DNA of 64,000 bases from Planctomycetota bacterium (GCA_003669555.1 QWOS01000038.1:1-64000), one strand, 5' to 3'; positions 15,927 to 25,270 are shown, counted from the first letter of the stretch. Made by a program: numbers and translations. Notes: generated from the letters alone by a model not told the origin.

Positions 15927-17357
15927 TCAAACAAGCACCGCCTGGTTGACTTCACCCTCGTTGATGGTTGGGCGCTCGGGACGGCCTTTGTGGCGAAAAA
16001 TCAGGCGGGTGTGATCAAGCCCCAGCAAATGGAGGATGGTGGCGTGCAAATCGTGAATGTGCATGCGGTTGTCGTTGATGGCACGCAGCCCCAGTTCGTC
16101 AGTCTCGCCCACTGTGCGACCACCGCGCAAGCCGGCGCCGGCCATCCACATGGAGAATCCCCAGGGGTTGTGATCCCGGCCGTCGCCCTTCTCGCTCATG
16201 GGAGTACGGCCAAATTCACCGCCCCAGATCACCAGGGTGTCGGCAAGGAGGCCGCGTTGTTTCAGGTCGGCCAGCAGCCCCGCCACCGGCTGATCCATTC
16301 CGCCACACATCAGTTCATGGTTTTTTTCGATATTGGTGTGCGCATCCCAGCGGCTGCCCGCGCCGGAGTAGAGCTGAATGAAGCGGACGCCGCGTTCGGC
16401 GAGTCGCCGCGCCAGCAGGCACATTTTCCCGAAGTTGGCGGTGTTCTTGTTGTCGATACCATAGAGCTTTTTAGTCGCTGCTGTCTCATGGGCCAAATCC
16501 ACGGCTCCGGGGGCCTCGGCCTGCAGACGGTAGGCCAGTTCCTGGCTGGCGATGCGTGAGGACAGTTCTTCCTGGCCAGGGCGTTCGGCCTGATGGGTGG
16601 TGTTGAGGGAATTGACCAGATCGCGACGCAAGCGGGCCCGTCCGGGTAACAGCTTGGCGTCAGCCTCAAGCCCAGGCAGGGGTTTGGCGCCATTCTCCAG
16701 TTTGGTTCCCTGGTAAAGACCCGGCATGAAGCCAGCGCCCCAGTTGCGGGGACCGTTGGTGATACCGGCTGAACCATCGGTGAGAACCACATACCCGGGC
16801 AGGTTTTCCGCCTCGTTGCCCAAACCGTAGAGGGTCCATGCTCCCAGGGAGGGACGCCCAGCCAGCGGCGAACCGGTGTTCATCTGGCAAACGCCCGCGG
16901 AATGGTTGATGGCATCGCACCACAGGCCGCGCAGCACCAGCATGTCATCGGCCTGGCGGGCCAGGTGAGGGATCCAGTCGGAAAACCACAGGCCACCCTT
17001 GCCATGGCGGGTCCACTGGCGCTGGCACTCCAGCAGCGGCGCTTCAGCAGTGCCCATGGAAGTGACTGGAGTGCCAAAGCTGGCTGGCATTTTCTGGCCG
17101 GCCAGCTTGTTGAGAAGAGGCTTGGGATCGAGAAGGTCGATATGGCTGGGGCCGCCCTCCATGAAGAGAAAAATCACCCGTTTGGCGCGGGGCTTGAAAT
17201 GCGGAAGAATGGCTCCGTTTGCGCTGGAAGCCCCACGGGATGACTCCAGGGCGAGTACGGCCGAGGCCATGGCACCAAAACCCAGCCCCGCATTCCATAG
17301 CCAGGCGCGACGGTCAAGGAATCCTGGCAGGTCAGGTTTATCGGAAAGCATTGGCAT
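15927..17357 (-). CDS. DUF1501 family exported protein
   Basis: A 476-residue DUF1501 protein. The Tat-type leader is LDRRAWLWNAGLGFGAMASAVLAL. Family blocks include FLFMEGGPSHIDLLDPKP, GRPSLGAWTLYGLGNE, VIWGGEFGRTPMSEKGDGRDHNPWGF and [19 protein letters not shown]. The ATG at 17357 shares its A with the TGA of the upstream cytochrome gene (TGATG), so translation is coupled; the track's TTG at 17360 is not needed. It is paralogous to the 8709-10160 gene but clearly diverged. It is the middle gene of a cytochrome-DUF1501-gldA operon. Confidence 0.93.
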   Translation of the reverse strand: MPMLSDKPDLPGFLDRRAWLWNAGLGFGAMASAVLALESSRGASSANGAILPHFKPRAKRVIFLFMEGGPSHIDLLDPKPLLNKLAGQKMPASFGTPVTSMGTAEAPLLECQRQWTRHGKGGLWFSDWIPHLARQADDMLVLRGLWCDAINHSAGVCQMNTGSPLAGRPSLGAWTLYGLGNEAENLPGYVVLTDGSAGITNGPRNWGAGFMPGLYQGTKLENGAKPLPGLEADAKLLPGRARLRRDLVNSLNTTHQAERPGQEELSSRIASQELAYRLQAEAPGAVDLAHETAATKKLYGIDNKNTANFGKMCLLARRLAERGVRFIQLYSGAGSRWDAHTNIEKNHELMCGGMDQPVAGLLADLKQRGLLADTLVIWGGEFGRTPMSEKGDGRDHNPWGFSMWMAGAGLRGGRTVGETDELGLRAINDNRMHIHDLHATILHLLGLDHTRLIFRHKGRPERPTINEGEVNQAVLV

Positions 17358-19738
17358 CAATCCAGATAAAGATAAGCGTTGGACTGCAGCACGGCAGCAG
17401 CCAGGTCTGTCAGTTCGGCATCACCCGGAGCCCCCCCCTGGCGAAGCAGATCCCGGGCAATGGACAATTCACCCGGCGAGGCGGGTCGTCCCAGGGCCCG
17501 CAGGTACAATTCCGTCGCTCGCTGCTCCCCACTGTCGCCCTGCGCACAGAGGCTGGCCAGCCCCGTGGCGGATTGGCTGGTGAGGGTACCGTTACGCAGC
17601 AGCAGGGTTTGCACCACGGTGATGGTGTTCTGACGGAGCGGGGTGCTGAGCACGCCATCGGCGGCGTCGAAGGCAGCAAGAAACTGGTCCCGGTTGTTAC
17701 GCTTGAAAGGCAGGTACAGGGATCGCCGGTTTTTGTCGCCAGCAACAGTGGGGCCGCCCGCCGCGTGGTCCAGTTTGCCGGAGGCGGCGAGCATGCCATC
17801 ACGGATCTCCTCGGCAGTGAGACGCCGGAAGGGACCGCGCCATAGCAGCCGATTATCGGGATCCTGCAAACGGCAATCGGCCTCGTTGGCATGGTTGCTG
17901 GAGCGGCTGTAGGTGTCCCCCAGCACCACCCGGCGGATGAGAGGCTTGAGCTTCCAGCCCCCGGCGATGAAGTCGGCTGCCAGCAGGTCCAGCAAGGCGG
18001 GGTGACTGGGACGGTCGCCCAGGGTACCGAAATCGGAGGTGGTGCTGACGATCCCGTTCCCCAGCAAGGCGGCCCAGACCCGGTTGACCATCACCCGGGC
18101 TGTGAGGGGGTGGTCGGGCCTGGTGATCCAGGTGGCCAGGGCAGAGCGTCGACCCGTGCTTTCGGACCGGGGTGTGATGACCGGCTCAGGGAGGCGGTCG
18201 AGCAACAAGGGGGTGGCTGGCAGAACCGCTTCGGTTTTTCCCCGGCGTGTGAAACTGCTGGAGGGGGCAGTGGCGGCGATATCGGCGGCCACCAGCACTG
18301 TTTCGGGTGCCTTGGGCCTGGCGGCAGATAGTTCCAGGTACAGGTCGCGCCAGGTCTCGCGGGAATCGCCAGCCGGGAAATGGTTCTCCAGATGGTCATA
18401 TTCGTAATCGACCTGCCGCCAGGCGAGGTCGCGCACCTGGCGGTCGCGGGGTCCGAGTGTGGCCGGATCGGCCTTCAAAAGCTTCTGGATTTCCGGGGGA
18501 AATTTCTCAATGGCTCCCGCACGGGCTTTGGCGCGGGCTGGGGCCTCCAGCTCCTGCAACCTGGCCAGTCGGGCCTGGTTGATGATGCGCCAGCGGGCCA
18601 GAGCAGCAGTCTGTTCTACTTGCCTGGTGGCATCAGTGGCCACACCTGCCGGCCATGCCAAGGCCGTGAAATAAGCACGCAGGGCATGGTAGTCGCGCTG
18701 GCGCAGGGGATCGTATTTGTGATCATGGCAGCGGGCGCAGGCCAGGCCCAGGCCAAGCATCACATCGGATGTCACATCGGTGATTTCGTCGAGGATGGTG
18801 TCCCACTGTCCAGCGGAATCGCGCTGATTGTATTCGTAGGTTCCCAGGCGCAAGTAACCCAGAGCAGGCTGAACCAGAGCATTATTCGGCTCCAGTTCAT
18901 CGGCCGCCAACTGCAAGCGCAAGAAACGATCGTAGGGCATGTCAGCATTGAGGGCCCCCACCACCCAGTCGCGGTAACGCCAAGCCTGGGGCCGGAACTC
19001 GTCCTGGCGGTAACCATCAGAATCGGCATAGCGCACCAGATCCAGCCAAAGCCTGCCCCATTTTTCGCCATAGGCGGGGTTGGCAAGCAGGGTATCGACC
19101 ACGCGTTCTCGCGCTTCGCGCGATGGAACCGCCAGGAATTCCCGGGCAGTTTTTGGCGTGGGGGGCAAGCCGGTGAGGTCAAGGTGGACCCGCCTGAGCC
19201 AGGCTGAGGGCTCCGCAGCAGGGGCAGGTTGTAGCTTCCTGGCTGCCAGAGTGGTCAGCACGAGGCGGTCGTAGGCATCCGGGCCGACTTTTCCGGTGGT
19301 CAGGGAGGGGGAACTGATGGGCTGCACAGACCACCACTCCCGGTCGGCGGCTGTTACCGAACCGGGGCGCCGCAAAGGGGGACCCAGATCGGCAGGGGCT
19401 GCTGGCCACGGGGCACCGGATTCTATCCAGCGCGATAACACAGCCACCTGGCCAGGTTCCAGCCGTTTGCCAGGCGGCATGGCGGGCACCCCCTCGGCAT
19501 GCCGTATCACCTGCAAGAGCAGGCTGGTGGAGGGATTTTTCAGATTCAGGGGTGGGACGGAATCACCGGAATCAGTCAGGCCTGCCCGACTGTCAAGGAC
19601 TACGCCACCCTTGCTCTTGCCTGCCGCATGGCTGTGGCAGCGGAAACAATGCTCCTTCAACAGCGGCAAAACTTCCCGGGGGAAGTCTGGCTGGCTACCC
19701 GCAAGGAGGAGCAAAAAGGAAAACCATTCCAGAGGCAC
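17357..19738 (-). CDS. PSCyt1-DUF1549-DUF1553 cytochrome-like protein
   Basis: A 793-residue protein with a short signal peptide (LEWFSFLLLLAGS). The planctomycete cytochrome domain has CFRCHSH. DUF1549 ends in CARCHDHKYDPL. DUF1553 has VMVNRVWAALLGNGIVSTTSDFG and the C-terminus SNAYLYLD. It lacks the discoidin-like insertion of the 10172-13081 paralogue, which explains its shorter length. The start codon is GTG with no strong ribosome site. It heads the operon with the overlapping DUF1501 gene. Confidence 0.9.
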   Translation of the reverse strand: MPLEWFSFLLLLAGSQPDFPREVLPLLKEHCFRCHSHAAGKSKGGVVLDSRAGLTDSGDSVPPLNLKNPSTSLLLQVIRHAEGVPAMPPGKRLEPGQVAVLSRWIESGAPWPAAPADLGPPLRRPGSVTAADREWWSVQPISSPSLTTGKVGPDAYDRLVLTTLAARKLQPAPAAEPSAWLRRVHLDLTGLPPTPKTAREFLAVPSREARERVVDTLLANPAYGEKWGRLWLDLVRYADSDGYRQDEFRPQAWRYRDWVVGALNADMPYDRFLRLQLAADELEPNNALVQPALGYLRLGTYEYNQRDSAGQWDTILDEITDVTSDVMLGLGLACARCHDHKYDPLRQRDYHALRAYFTALAWPAGVATDATRQVEQTAALARWRIINQARLARLQELEAPARAKARAGAIEKFPPEIQKLLKADPATLGPRDRQVRDLAWRQVDYEYDHLENHFPAGDSRETWRDLYLELSAARPKAPETVLVAADIAATAPSSSFTRRGKTEAVLPATPLLLDRLPEPVITPRSESTGRRSALATWITRPDHPLTARVMVNRVWAALLGNGIVSTTSDFGTLGDRPSHPALLDLLAADFIAGGWKLKPLIRRVVLGDTYSRSSNHANEADCRLQDPDNRLLWRGPFRRLTAEEIRDGMLAASGKLDHAAGGPTVAGDKNRRSLYLPFKRNNRDQFLAAFDAADGVLSTPLRQNTITVVQTLLLRNGTLTSQSATGLASLCAQGDSGEQRATELYLRALGRPASPGELSIARDLLRQGGAPGDAELTDLAAAVLQSNAYLYLD

Positions 19739-19823
19739 GCTTGAGATCCCCCGTCAGGGAACCGCCAAAAAATCCCAGCCTAACAAAAAAACGGGCTGAA
19801 AACCATCGGGCTCCCGAATTTTC

Positions 19824-19870
19824 AGATGATTCCCCTGCCTGACCCCGCCCGCCAGCCAGGGGAATCATCT
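19824..19870. promoter_or_regulatory. 14-bp perfect inverted repeat in divergent intergenic region
   Basis: AGATGATTCCCCTG (19824-19837) and CAGGGGAATCATCT (19857-19870) are exact reverse complements around a 19-nt loop. The element lies between the minus-strand cytochrome operon start (19738) and the plus-strand gene at 20022. It is therefore upstream of both and unlikely to be a terminator for either. A regulator-binding site or RNA hairpin is possible. Confidence 0.55.
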
Positions 19871-20021
19871 GGCACCGGGTTGTCGCCAGGAGCGTGGGCC
19901 CTGTTTTTTGCTTTCGCCAGGCAATTTGGCCATACTCTTTGGGCAGCCCACAGTTTCGAGTGAATGAGATGGCAGGTGGCGGTTCTAAAAACCGGGCTGG
20001 CAAAAAGGTGGAACCAATCCG

Positions 20022-20393
20022 ATGTGGATTTTCAGTCAGCATGGCTTCTTCAGTGCGGTTTGCGCCAGGCAAGGGGACGGGAGCCATGATCAGCCTGTTG
20101 ACCCCGACCGCATCATGGTCCGGGCCAGGCTGCGTGGGCACCTGGAAGCCTTGAAGGAACGGTACCCGGACCTTCTGGGCGACTGCGCCATCCGTGACTC
20201 CATGGGTACCGATTACGCTTACCGGCTGTTCGTCGCCAAATCTGTCTGGGCGCAAGTGCTTGCCGGGCTGGCCAACGAGACGGATTATGACAACTTCAAA
20301 TCCCGGGTACAGGAATATCAGGGGAAAGGCGGGGCAGCCTACAAGCACTCCCTGCATTCTGTCTGGTCGACGATGCACAGGCTGCAGGAGTGA
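20022..20393 (+). CDS. Small conserved protein, MWIF family, unknown function
   Basis: A 123-residue soluble protein starting MWIFSQHGFFSAVCARQ. It has PDRIMVRARLRGHLEAL and, near the C-terminus, ETDYDNFKSRVQE. I recognise the layout (MWIF...S.V, then D.L.VRAR, then DYDNFK) as a widespread bacterial and phage hypothetical family without known biochemistry. The ATG at 20022 is kept; an AAGGTGG lies somewhat far upstream. It stands alone between the cytochrome operon and the zinc-ribbon DUF1559 gene. Confidence 0.7.
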   Translation: MWIFSQHGFFSAVCARQGDGSHDQPVDPDRIMVRARLRGHLEALKERYPDLLGDCAIRDSMGTDYAYRLFVAKSVWAQVLAGLANETDYDNFKSRVQEYQGKGGAAYKHSLHSVWSTMHRLQE

Positions 20394-20559
20394 AGGCCCG
20401 GTTTCCTGCAAGTCTGGGCTGGCGCGGTGCGGTCTTCCGCTTAATCAAGGCTTTCTTTTTTTCATCAGGAATGACAAGATTTCCTGATAATATAACAGTA
20501 ATGGTGTAAGCCCCCTGCCACCGTTTGCCTGGAGCCCTACTTGTGAGAGGTTCTTAATT

Positions 20560-23106
20560 ATGTCAATCGAAGTGGTTTGCGACTGTGGCCGGAAAATCAC
20601 GGCTGGCGACGATTTGGCTGGCAAGCGGGTGCGCTGCCCCCAGTGCAAGCAACCGGTGGCAATCCCGGCGTCTGGCCCAGGGGGCGCACCGACAAAGGCA
20701 GGGGGCAGCACCGTTCAGCCCAAGCCGCCGGTGGGAAGTTCCCCAGCGCGCAAAGGCCCCCCTGCCCCTCCTGAAAAAGCATCCTCGATTGTGCGCAAAG
20801 GCCAGCCAGCCAAGCCTGCCAGTGGCACTGAAGAAGAGATTCCAGTCATTCGGGCAAAAAAGAAAAAGAAGAATAAAGCCAATGCCGGTGCCAACAGAAA
20901 GCCTCTGATTCTGGCCGCCGCGCTGGCTGGTTTGGTAGTTGCCGCTGGGGTTGTCTGGGTGGCTGGAACCCAACTGGGCTGGTTTGGCACTGGCCCCAAT
21001 GTGATAGCGGTAATTGGTGATAACAGGACCAGCCAGCCAGGGGCTGGGCCATCGGGGCCCAAGCCTGGCACTCTGGCAGCTTTGGTCAATTCCTCCATCA
21101 CCACCGACGAGACCCTGTTCATTCCCCCCGATTCCGTGGCGGTGCTGAGCATGCAGGTATCATCCATGCTGCGGTCTCCATTAGGCTCGGCCCTTATAAA
21201 GGCCGGGGGCATGGACCTCGAAAGCATCAAAGGGTTGCTCGGTATTGATCCAGACAAGATTACCCGTATGCATCTGGTTTTCAACACCCAGGAGTTGAGT
21301 AAGGCCAGCCAGATGCTGCAACCGCCAGCGCCAGGCGGGCCGGGTGGCATGCCGGGCCGGGGCCAGAAAGTCGACCCACAAGATCAGCGCCATTTCGTCA
21401 ACCATTCCATGGACGAAGATGAAAGCAAGACAACTGGCAATGGCGTACTGATCGCCCAGGCCGGGGCAATGTTTTTGCCTGGCGGAGCCCAGCCCGGCGT
21501 ACCAGCGGGCGGATTTCCTAACCCGGGTGGTCAGCCCGGCGGTGGCGGTCCAGGCCGTCCCGGAATGGGAGGCCCTGGAATGGGAGGACCCGGAATGGGA
21601 GGCCCTGGAATGGGAGGACCCGGAATGGGAGGATCCGGAATGGGAGGACCCGGAATGGGAGGACCCGGAATGGGAGGACCCGGAATGGGAGGATCAGCTT
21701 CTCCACCCGATTTTGGGGCTATGATTTTATTGTTTAGCGCCAGCCAAAACTGGGCCACGCCGCCTGCCATGGTTACCAGAGAGAGTACCACAGTTGCATC
21801 GGCCCCCGGCGAATCATTCAAGATGCCTGATGGTTCCATCTGCCATTTATGCCCGGGCGGCCGGGTGATGCTGCTGGGCAGCAAAACCGGCCTGGAGATG
21901 TTCCTCAATCAAACCAGTGGCACAGCCAATGCCCAGGTGGCAAAGGTCAAGGCATTGCTGGCCCAGCCTGACAACCATCTGGTGCTGGTGTCGGGGACAA
22001 CTGTGCCCGGTATGCCAACTTCTGATCCATCCGCCCTGCTACCTCCCGCCTACGCCTATCTGAAACCCATGCTGGCCCCCATGCAGGGTTTGACGCTCAC
22101 CGGCAAGGTAACCGAGGATATCAGCATGGTGCTGACGGCAAGCTATGCCGATGAGGCCAGTGCCAAACTGGCTTTGCCAGCCGCAAAAAAGGGGGCGGGC
22201 GAAGTCAATAACTTTCAAAACAAGACTTTACTAACTGCTTTATCGTTAGCTGCACCGGGTCCCCAGGGCAAGGCAATCGGCTTGCTTTCAGACGCTCTCG
22301 GACAGCTCAAGCCTGTGCAGGAAGGGAGCACATTAAAACAGACTTTAATACTAAAGGGGGCGAAAATCAAAGCGCTGATCCCAGCGGGCCCAGCCAGTGG
22401 GGTTCGGCCAGGTACCGCGCCGGCTGGAAGTCAACCAGGAGCTAGCGGCCCCCGGGCAGGTGGTTCGTCGGGGGGGGGAAGTTCAGGCGGTTCGGGAGGT
22501 GCGGTGCAGCAGGTTCGTAATGCGGCCATACGGGTGTTGGGACAAAACGAGATGAAACAGGTGGCAATAGCTATAAACAACATGTCCATCTTCGAAAACT
22601 CACTTCCATCGGGCGCCATCTGTGACCCCTCTGGCAAGCCGCTCCTGAGTTGGCGGGTGGCCATCCTGCCTTTTATTGATCAGGATAATTTGTACAAGCA
22701 ATTTCACCTCAATGAACCCTGGGACAGCCAGCATAACAAGCAATTGCTCAATTCCATGCCCAAGGTGTATGGCAGCGAGGCCGGTGGTCACACCGCCATG
22801 CGCGCTTTTGTGGGGCCTGGCTGCGCCATGGAGCTGAACCGAAAAGTGAAACTGAGTGAACTAACCGATGGTACTTCCACCACCGCAATGGTGGCAGAGG
22901 CGGGCGAGACAGTGGAATGGACCCGGCCAGAAGAACTGTTCATCGGCCAGGGGTTGCCATTTCCATCTCTTGGGGTTGGCACACAGACCACGGTCAATGT
23001 CCTGTTCGTTGATGGCTCCATCAAACGAGTGCCCCGCAATTACACGCCGCAGCAGTGGATCCCCCTGATCACCCGGGCTGGCGGCGAGATGGTGACGCTG
23101 CCCTGA
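20560..23106 (+). CDS. Zinc-ribbon, membrane-anchored DUF1559-type protein
   Basis: An 848-residue protein. Residues 1-35 carry two CxC/CxxC pairs (CDCGRK, CPQCKQ), a zinc ribbon. A Pro/Lys-rich linker follows, then a transmembrane helix (LILAAALAGLVVAAGVVWVA, about 110-130). A large domain of unknown type contains nine GMGGP/S pentapeptides (about 335-379). The C-terminal ~200 residues are DUF1559-like (LLSWRVAILPFIDQDNLYKQFHLNEPWDS, FVDGSIKRV). The zinc ribbon would be cytoplasmic and the DUF1559 part outside. The ATG at 20560 has GAGAGG nine bases upstream. The function is unknown. Confidence 0.85.
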   Translation: MSIEVVCDCGRKITAGDDLAGKRVRCPQCKQPVAIPASGPGGAPTKAGGSTVQPKPPVGSSPARKGPPAPPEKASSIVRKGQPAKPASGTEEEIPVIRAKKKKKNKANAGANRKPLILAAALAGLVVAAGVVWVAGTQLGWFGTGPNVIAVIGDNRTSQPGAGPSGPKPGTLAALVNSSITTDETLFIPPDSVAVLSMQVSSMLRSPLGSALIKAGGMDLESIKGLLGIDPDKITRMHLVFNTQELSKASQMLQPPAPGGPGGMPGRGQKVDPQDQRHFVNHSMDEDESKTTGNGVLIAQAGAMFLPGGAQPGVPAGGFPNPGGQPGGGGPGRPGMGGPGMGGPGMGGPGMGGPGMGGSGMGGPGMGGPGMGGPGMGGSASPPDFGAMILLFSASQNWATPPAMVTRESTTVASAPGESFKMPDGSICHLCPGGRVMLLGSKTGLEMFLNQTSGTANAQVAKVKALLAQPDNHLVLVSGTTVPGMPTSDPSALLPPAYAYLKPMLAPMQGLTLTGKVTEDISMVLTASYADEASAKLALPAAKKGAGEVNNFQNKTLLTALSLAAPGPQGKAIGLLSDALGQLKPVQEGSTLKQTLILKGAKIKALIPAGPASGVRPGTAPAGSQPGASGPRAGGSSGGGSSGGSGGAVQQVRNAAIRVLGQNEMKQVAIAINNMSIFENSLPSGAICDPSGKPLLSWRVAILPFIDQDNLYKQFHLNEPWDSQHNKQLLNSMPKVYGSEAGGHTAMRAFVGPGCAMELNRKVKLSELTDGTSTTAMVAEAGETVEWTRPEELFIGQGLPFPSLGVGTQTTVNVLFVDGSIKRVPRNYTPQQWIPLITRAGGEMVTLP
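21562..21696 (+). repeat. Nine tandem 15-bp repeats (GGAATGGGAGGACCC)
   Basis: Nine in-frame units encode GMGGP or GMGGS within the DUF1559-type gene. Units are nearly identical at the DNA level, differing at GGC/GGA, CCT/CCC and TCC/TCA, so the array is likely to vary in copy number between strains. Confidence 0.9.
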
Positions 23107-23128
23107 AATGTTTTTTCCTGGGGTGGCA

Positions 23129-23166
23129 GGCGGGAGGCGGGTAATTGGGATTTGCCACCTCCCGCC
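23129..23166 (+). terminator. GC-rich hairpin after DUF1559-type gene
   Basis: GGCGGGAGG (23129-23137) pairs exactly with CCTCCCGCC (23158-23166), about 25 bp after the stop. No T-tract follows, so it is terminator-like rather than a canonical intrinsic terminator. Confidence 0.45.
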
Positions 23167-23356
23167 CTGTAGAATGCCCTCCTGGTGCGGGCCAATCTGG
23201 TGTTTTATCCCGGGAACATTCGGCGTTTGCAGCCGGAGGTCACGCCGGGTCAAAAAAAACTTATCCCATGGCAGTTGATCGTATTAGAGAAATCCGTTTC
23301 GCTTTCGCCGTAAAAACGCCCCGAAAAACACCCCAACAGACTACACGGGGACAAAA

Positions 23357-23905
23357 TCACCCGAAGGGGCAAAGCTGGGCACCAGATTGCCACTGACTGT
23401 TTTCAAGCTTCCACCGGGCAGAGGGACTGTGAACCAACCCACCACTGAAGGCAACGATCGCCTCGCCGGCAGGCGCGGAGTGGCGGAAGGGAAGCACATT
23501 GGAGGCTCCGGCGGTGTCCCCAAAAGGGCCGTAGGTTATGCCTGAGCGGGTGGTGAAGGAAATTTCCACAACGCACTCGGCACCTACCCGGGCCCCGGTA
23601 TACCCTCGCACCTCCACCAGCGGATCAAGAGCCGGAATGTCGATCCAATCTACTGTCCCTGTGTTACCGGCATGCTGAAGCAGCGTGTACCTCACTGGTT
23701 CTCCATTGAAAATGGCGATGTTTGCGGCCTGAAAGACATCAAGAAGATCTCCGGAACGGACCTCAAGCCGGGTAATAGGCGGGTTACCCGCTGCAGCAAT
23801 GGCATCGTTTTCGCCGAAGGCATAACAATTTTGGCCCCAGACTAGTTGGTGCAGAATATTCTGTTGCGCCTGCTCAAAGTAGACCGGGTCGCGCCCAGCC
23901 CCGCT
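23357..23905 (-). pseudogene. Lectin-like domain remnant without start
   Basis: The open frame from the TGA at 23906-23908 to 23357 encodes 182 residues (FEQAQQNILHQLVWGQNCYAFGEND...). Its C-terminal part, ECVVEISFTTRSGITYGPFGDTAG then GEAIVAFSGGLVH, resembles a jacalin-like lectin blade (T-N-x-x-YGPFG ... IVGFxG). No ATG or GTG with a ribosome site opens the domain, and the frame continues upstream only past a stop (RSWLDQVCQTKNN before the TGA). It is most likely the 3' remnant of a larger secreted protein gene. A real short protein starting at the internal GTG before MRYTLLQ cannot be excluded. Confidence 0.5.
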
Positions 23906-24153
23906 TCAATTGTTTTTGGTCTGACAGACCTGGTCCAACCAGGAACGGGCATGGATGCCGATATTCACTCAGGCAGGATTCAATCCACGGGAATGACACA
24001 TTCAATACCGGTGAGACGCTGTCAGCGGGCAAGCCCCCAAACAGCGTTTACCAATCGATCCGCCAATGGAATCCGGCAGCGGAACTCCAACACAAAAAAG
24101 CCGGATAGCAACCAGCAGAACGAGGTGAACCTAACCATTGATGCCCGCACTGG

Positions 24154-25092
24154 TCAGGGGGATTTTCCCCCACTGGCCACCTGTCGGGCCCAGGCGAGCC
24201 CGGGCTGGTCAGTGCGATAACTGACCAGGCGAGTGTGCTCCACTTCGGTGACATAGACCGTACGGCCATCGGGGCCGCCAAAGCACAGATTGCTGGGCAT
24301 GCTACCCAGCACAGCGATTTCACGCACAATAGCACCGGCAGGTGACAGGACCACCACAGTGCCCTTGCCATGGCGTGTGATATGCAGGTTGCCACCCACA
24401 TCGACCCGCATGCCGTCGAAACCGAAATCAGCGAACTGCCGGAGCAGTTTTTTCTCTCCCAATGATTTGTCAGCCCGAATGGGAAAGGCCCATATATTGC
24501 GCTGGAGTGACTCATTCACATAAAGGATTTTTCCATCGGGGCTGACCTCAATGCCATTGGTGGTGCCCATGCCGGTTGCCAGGCGATGGACGGTACGATC
24601 GGTGTCAATTCGCCAGAGCTGGCCGGTGCCTTTGGCCCAATCCGGGTCGCTTGCAAAGAGGGTGCCATCGGCCATGATGGCGAGATCGTTGGGCTGGTTC
24701 ATGACAGGCTGATGGGCAAAGACTTCCACTTTTTTTGTGCCAGGGTCGATACGCAAAATATTGTGTCCGGTGTAATCGGCCACAAACATCATCCCTGCCT
24801 GATTGAAGACGATCCCGTTGCCCACAGATTTCCCGGGCAGGCGCACCCAGACCTCCCCCTTGCCATCGGGAGTGATGCGACCGATAGTGCCCTCTCCTCC
24901 AAAATTGACAGCATAGATGTTGCCAAGGCGGTCGCAGGCGGGCCCCTCGATACCTGGGGTGAAGGCTTTGGGCTGAGTGAGAGGCTGCGCCGTGGCAGGA
25001 AGGCCGGTTTTCTGGGCCTGGGCATCGTGGTTGCCAAGGCCAACCGCTATGACAGCCAGAACAAACAGAGAGGAAATCGGTATGGCACGCAT
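24154..25092 (-). CDS. SMP-30/gluconolactonase-like beta-propeller, exported
   Basis: A 312-residue protein with an N-terminal signal (MRAIPISSLFVLAVIAVGLGNHDAQA). Propeller repeats carry the SMP-30/LRE landmarks IEGPACDRLGNIYAVNF, GNGIVFNQAGMMFVADY, PNDLAIMADGTLFASDP, TNGIEVSPDGKILYVNES and FDGMRVDVGGNLHI. Asn/Asp at the second, third and fourth of these are the family's metal-binding positions. The family hydrolyses lactones; the actual substrate is unknown. The ATG at 25092 has GGAG at good spacing. It is monocistronic by spacing. Confidence 0.9.
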   Translation of the reverse strand: MRAIPISSLFVLAVIAVGLGNHDAQAQKTGLPATAQPLTQPKAFTPGIEGPACDRLGNIYAVNFGGEGTIGRITPDGKGEVWVRLPGKSVGNGIVFNQAGMMFVADYTGHNILRIDPGTKKVEVFAHQPVMNQPNDLAIMADGTLFASDPDWAKGTGQLWRIDTDRTVHRLATGMGTTNGIEVSPDGKILYVNESLQRNIWAFPIRADKSLGEKKLLRQFADFGFDGMRVDVGGNLHITRHGKGTVVVLSPAGAIVREIAVLGSMPSNLCFGGPDGRTVYVTEVEHTRLVSYRTDQPGLAWARQVASGGKSP

Positions 25093-25208
25093 GCAAGGAC
25101 TCCAGGGCGGGTAATTCGCCTGCTCCTAGTCTCCGGGCAATAGCGCGCCCATGCAAGGCTCCCTAGCCAGCCGGGTTCACGGCCTGACAGATCTGGTCTG
25201 GGCCTTGC

Positions 25209-25245
25209 AAAAAAAAATCCCCCTGCGGGCTGGGCCGGCAGGGGG
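25209..25245 (-). terminator. Intrinsic terminator of metalloprotease gene
   Basis: Read on the minus strand: CCCCCTGC, a GC-rich loop, GCAGGGGG, then a run of nine T. The 8-bp perfect stem and T-tract lie 26 bp past the stop of the minus-strand gene at 25271. It is a canonical rho-independent terminator. Confidence 0.9.
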
Positions 25246-25270
25246 AGGAGGATGGATTATCAGGCAAGGG

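Noticed and set aside
21562-21696. CRISPR-like array
   Set aside because: The repeat unit is 15 bp without spacers and encodes GMGGP in frame, so it is a coding tandem repeat.
21518-21706. Minus-strand ORF of PFRVLPF repeats
   Set aside because: Antisense translation of the GMGGP array; repetitive only because the DNA is.
23920-25200. Similar 17-bp strings (GTCTGACAGACCTGGTC and GCCTGACAGATCTGGTC) near 23925 and 25180
   Set aside because: Only about 15 of 17 bases match and no longer homology surrounds them; treated as chance.
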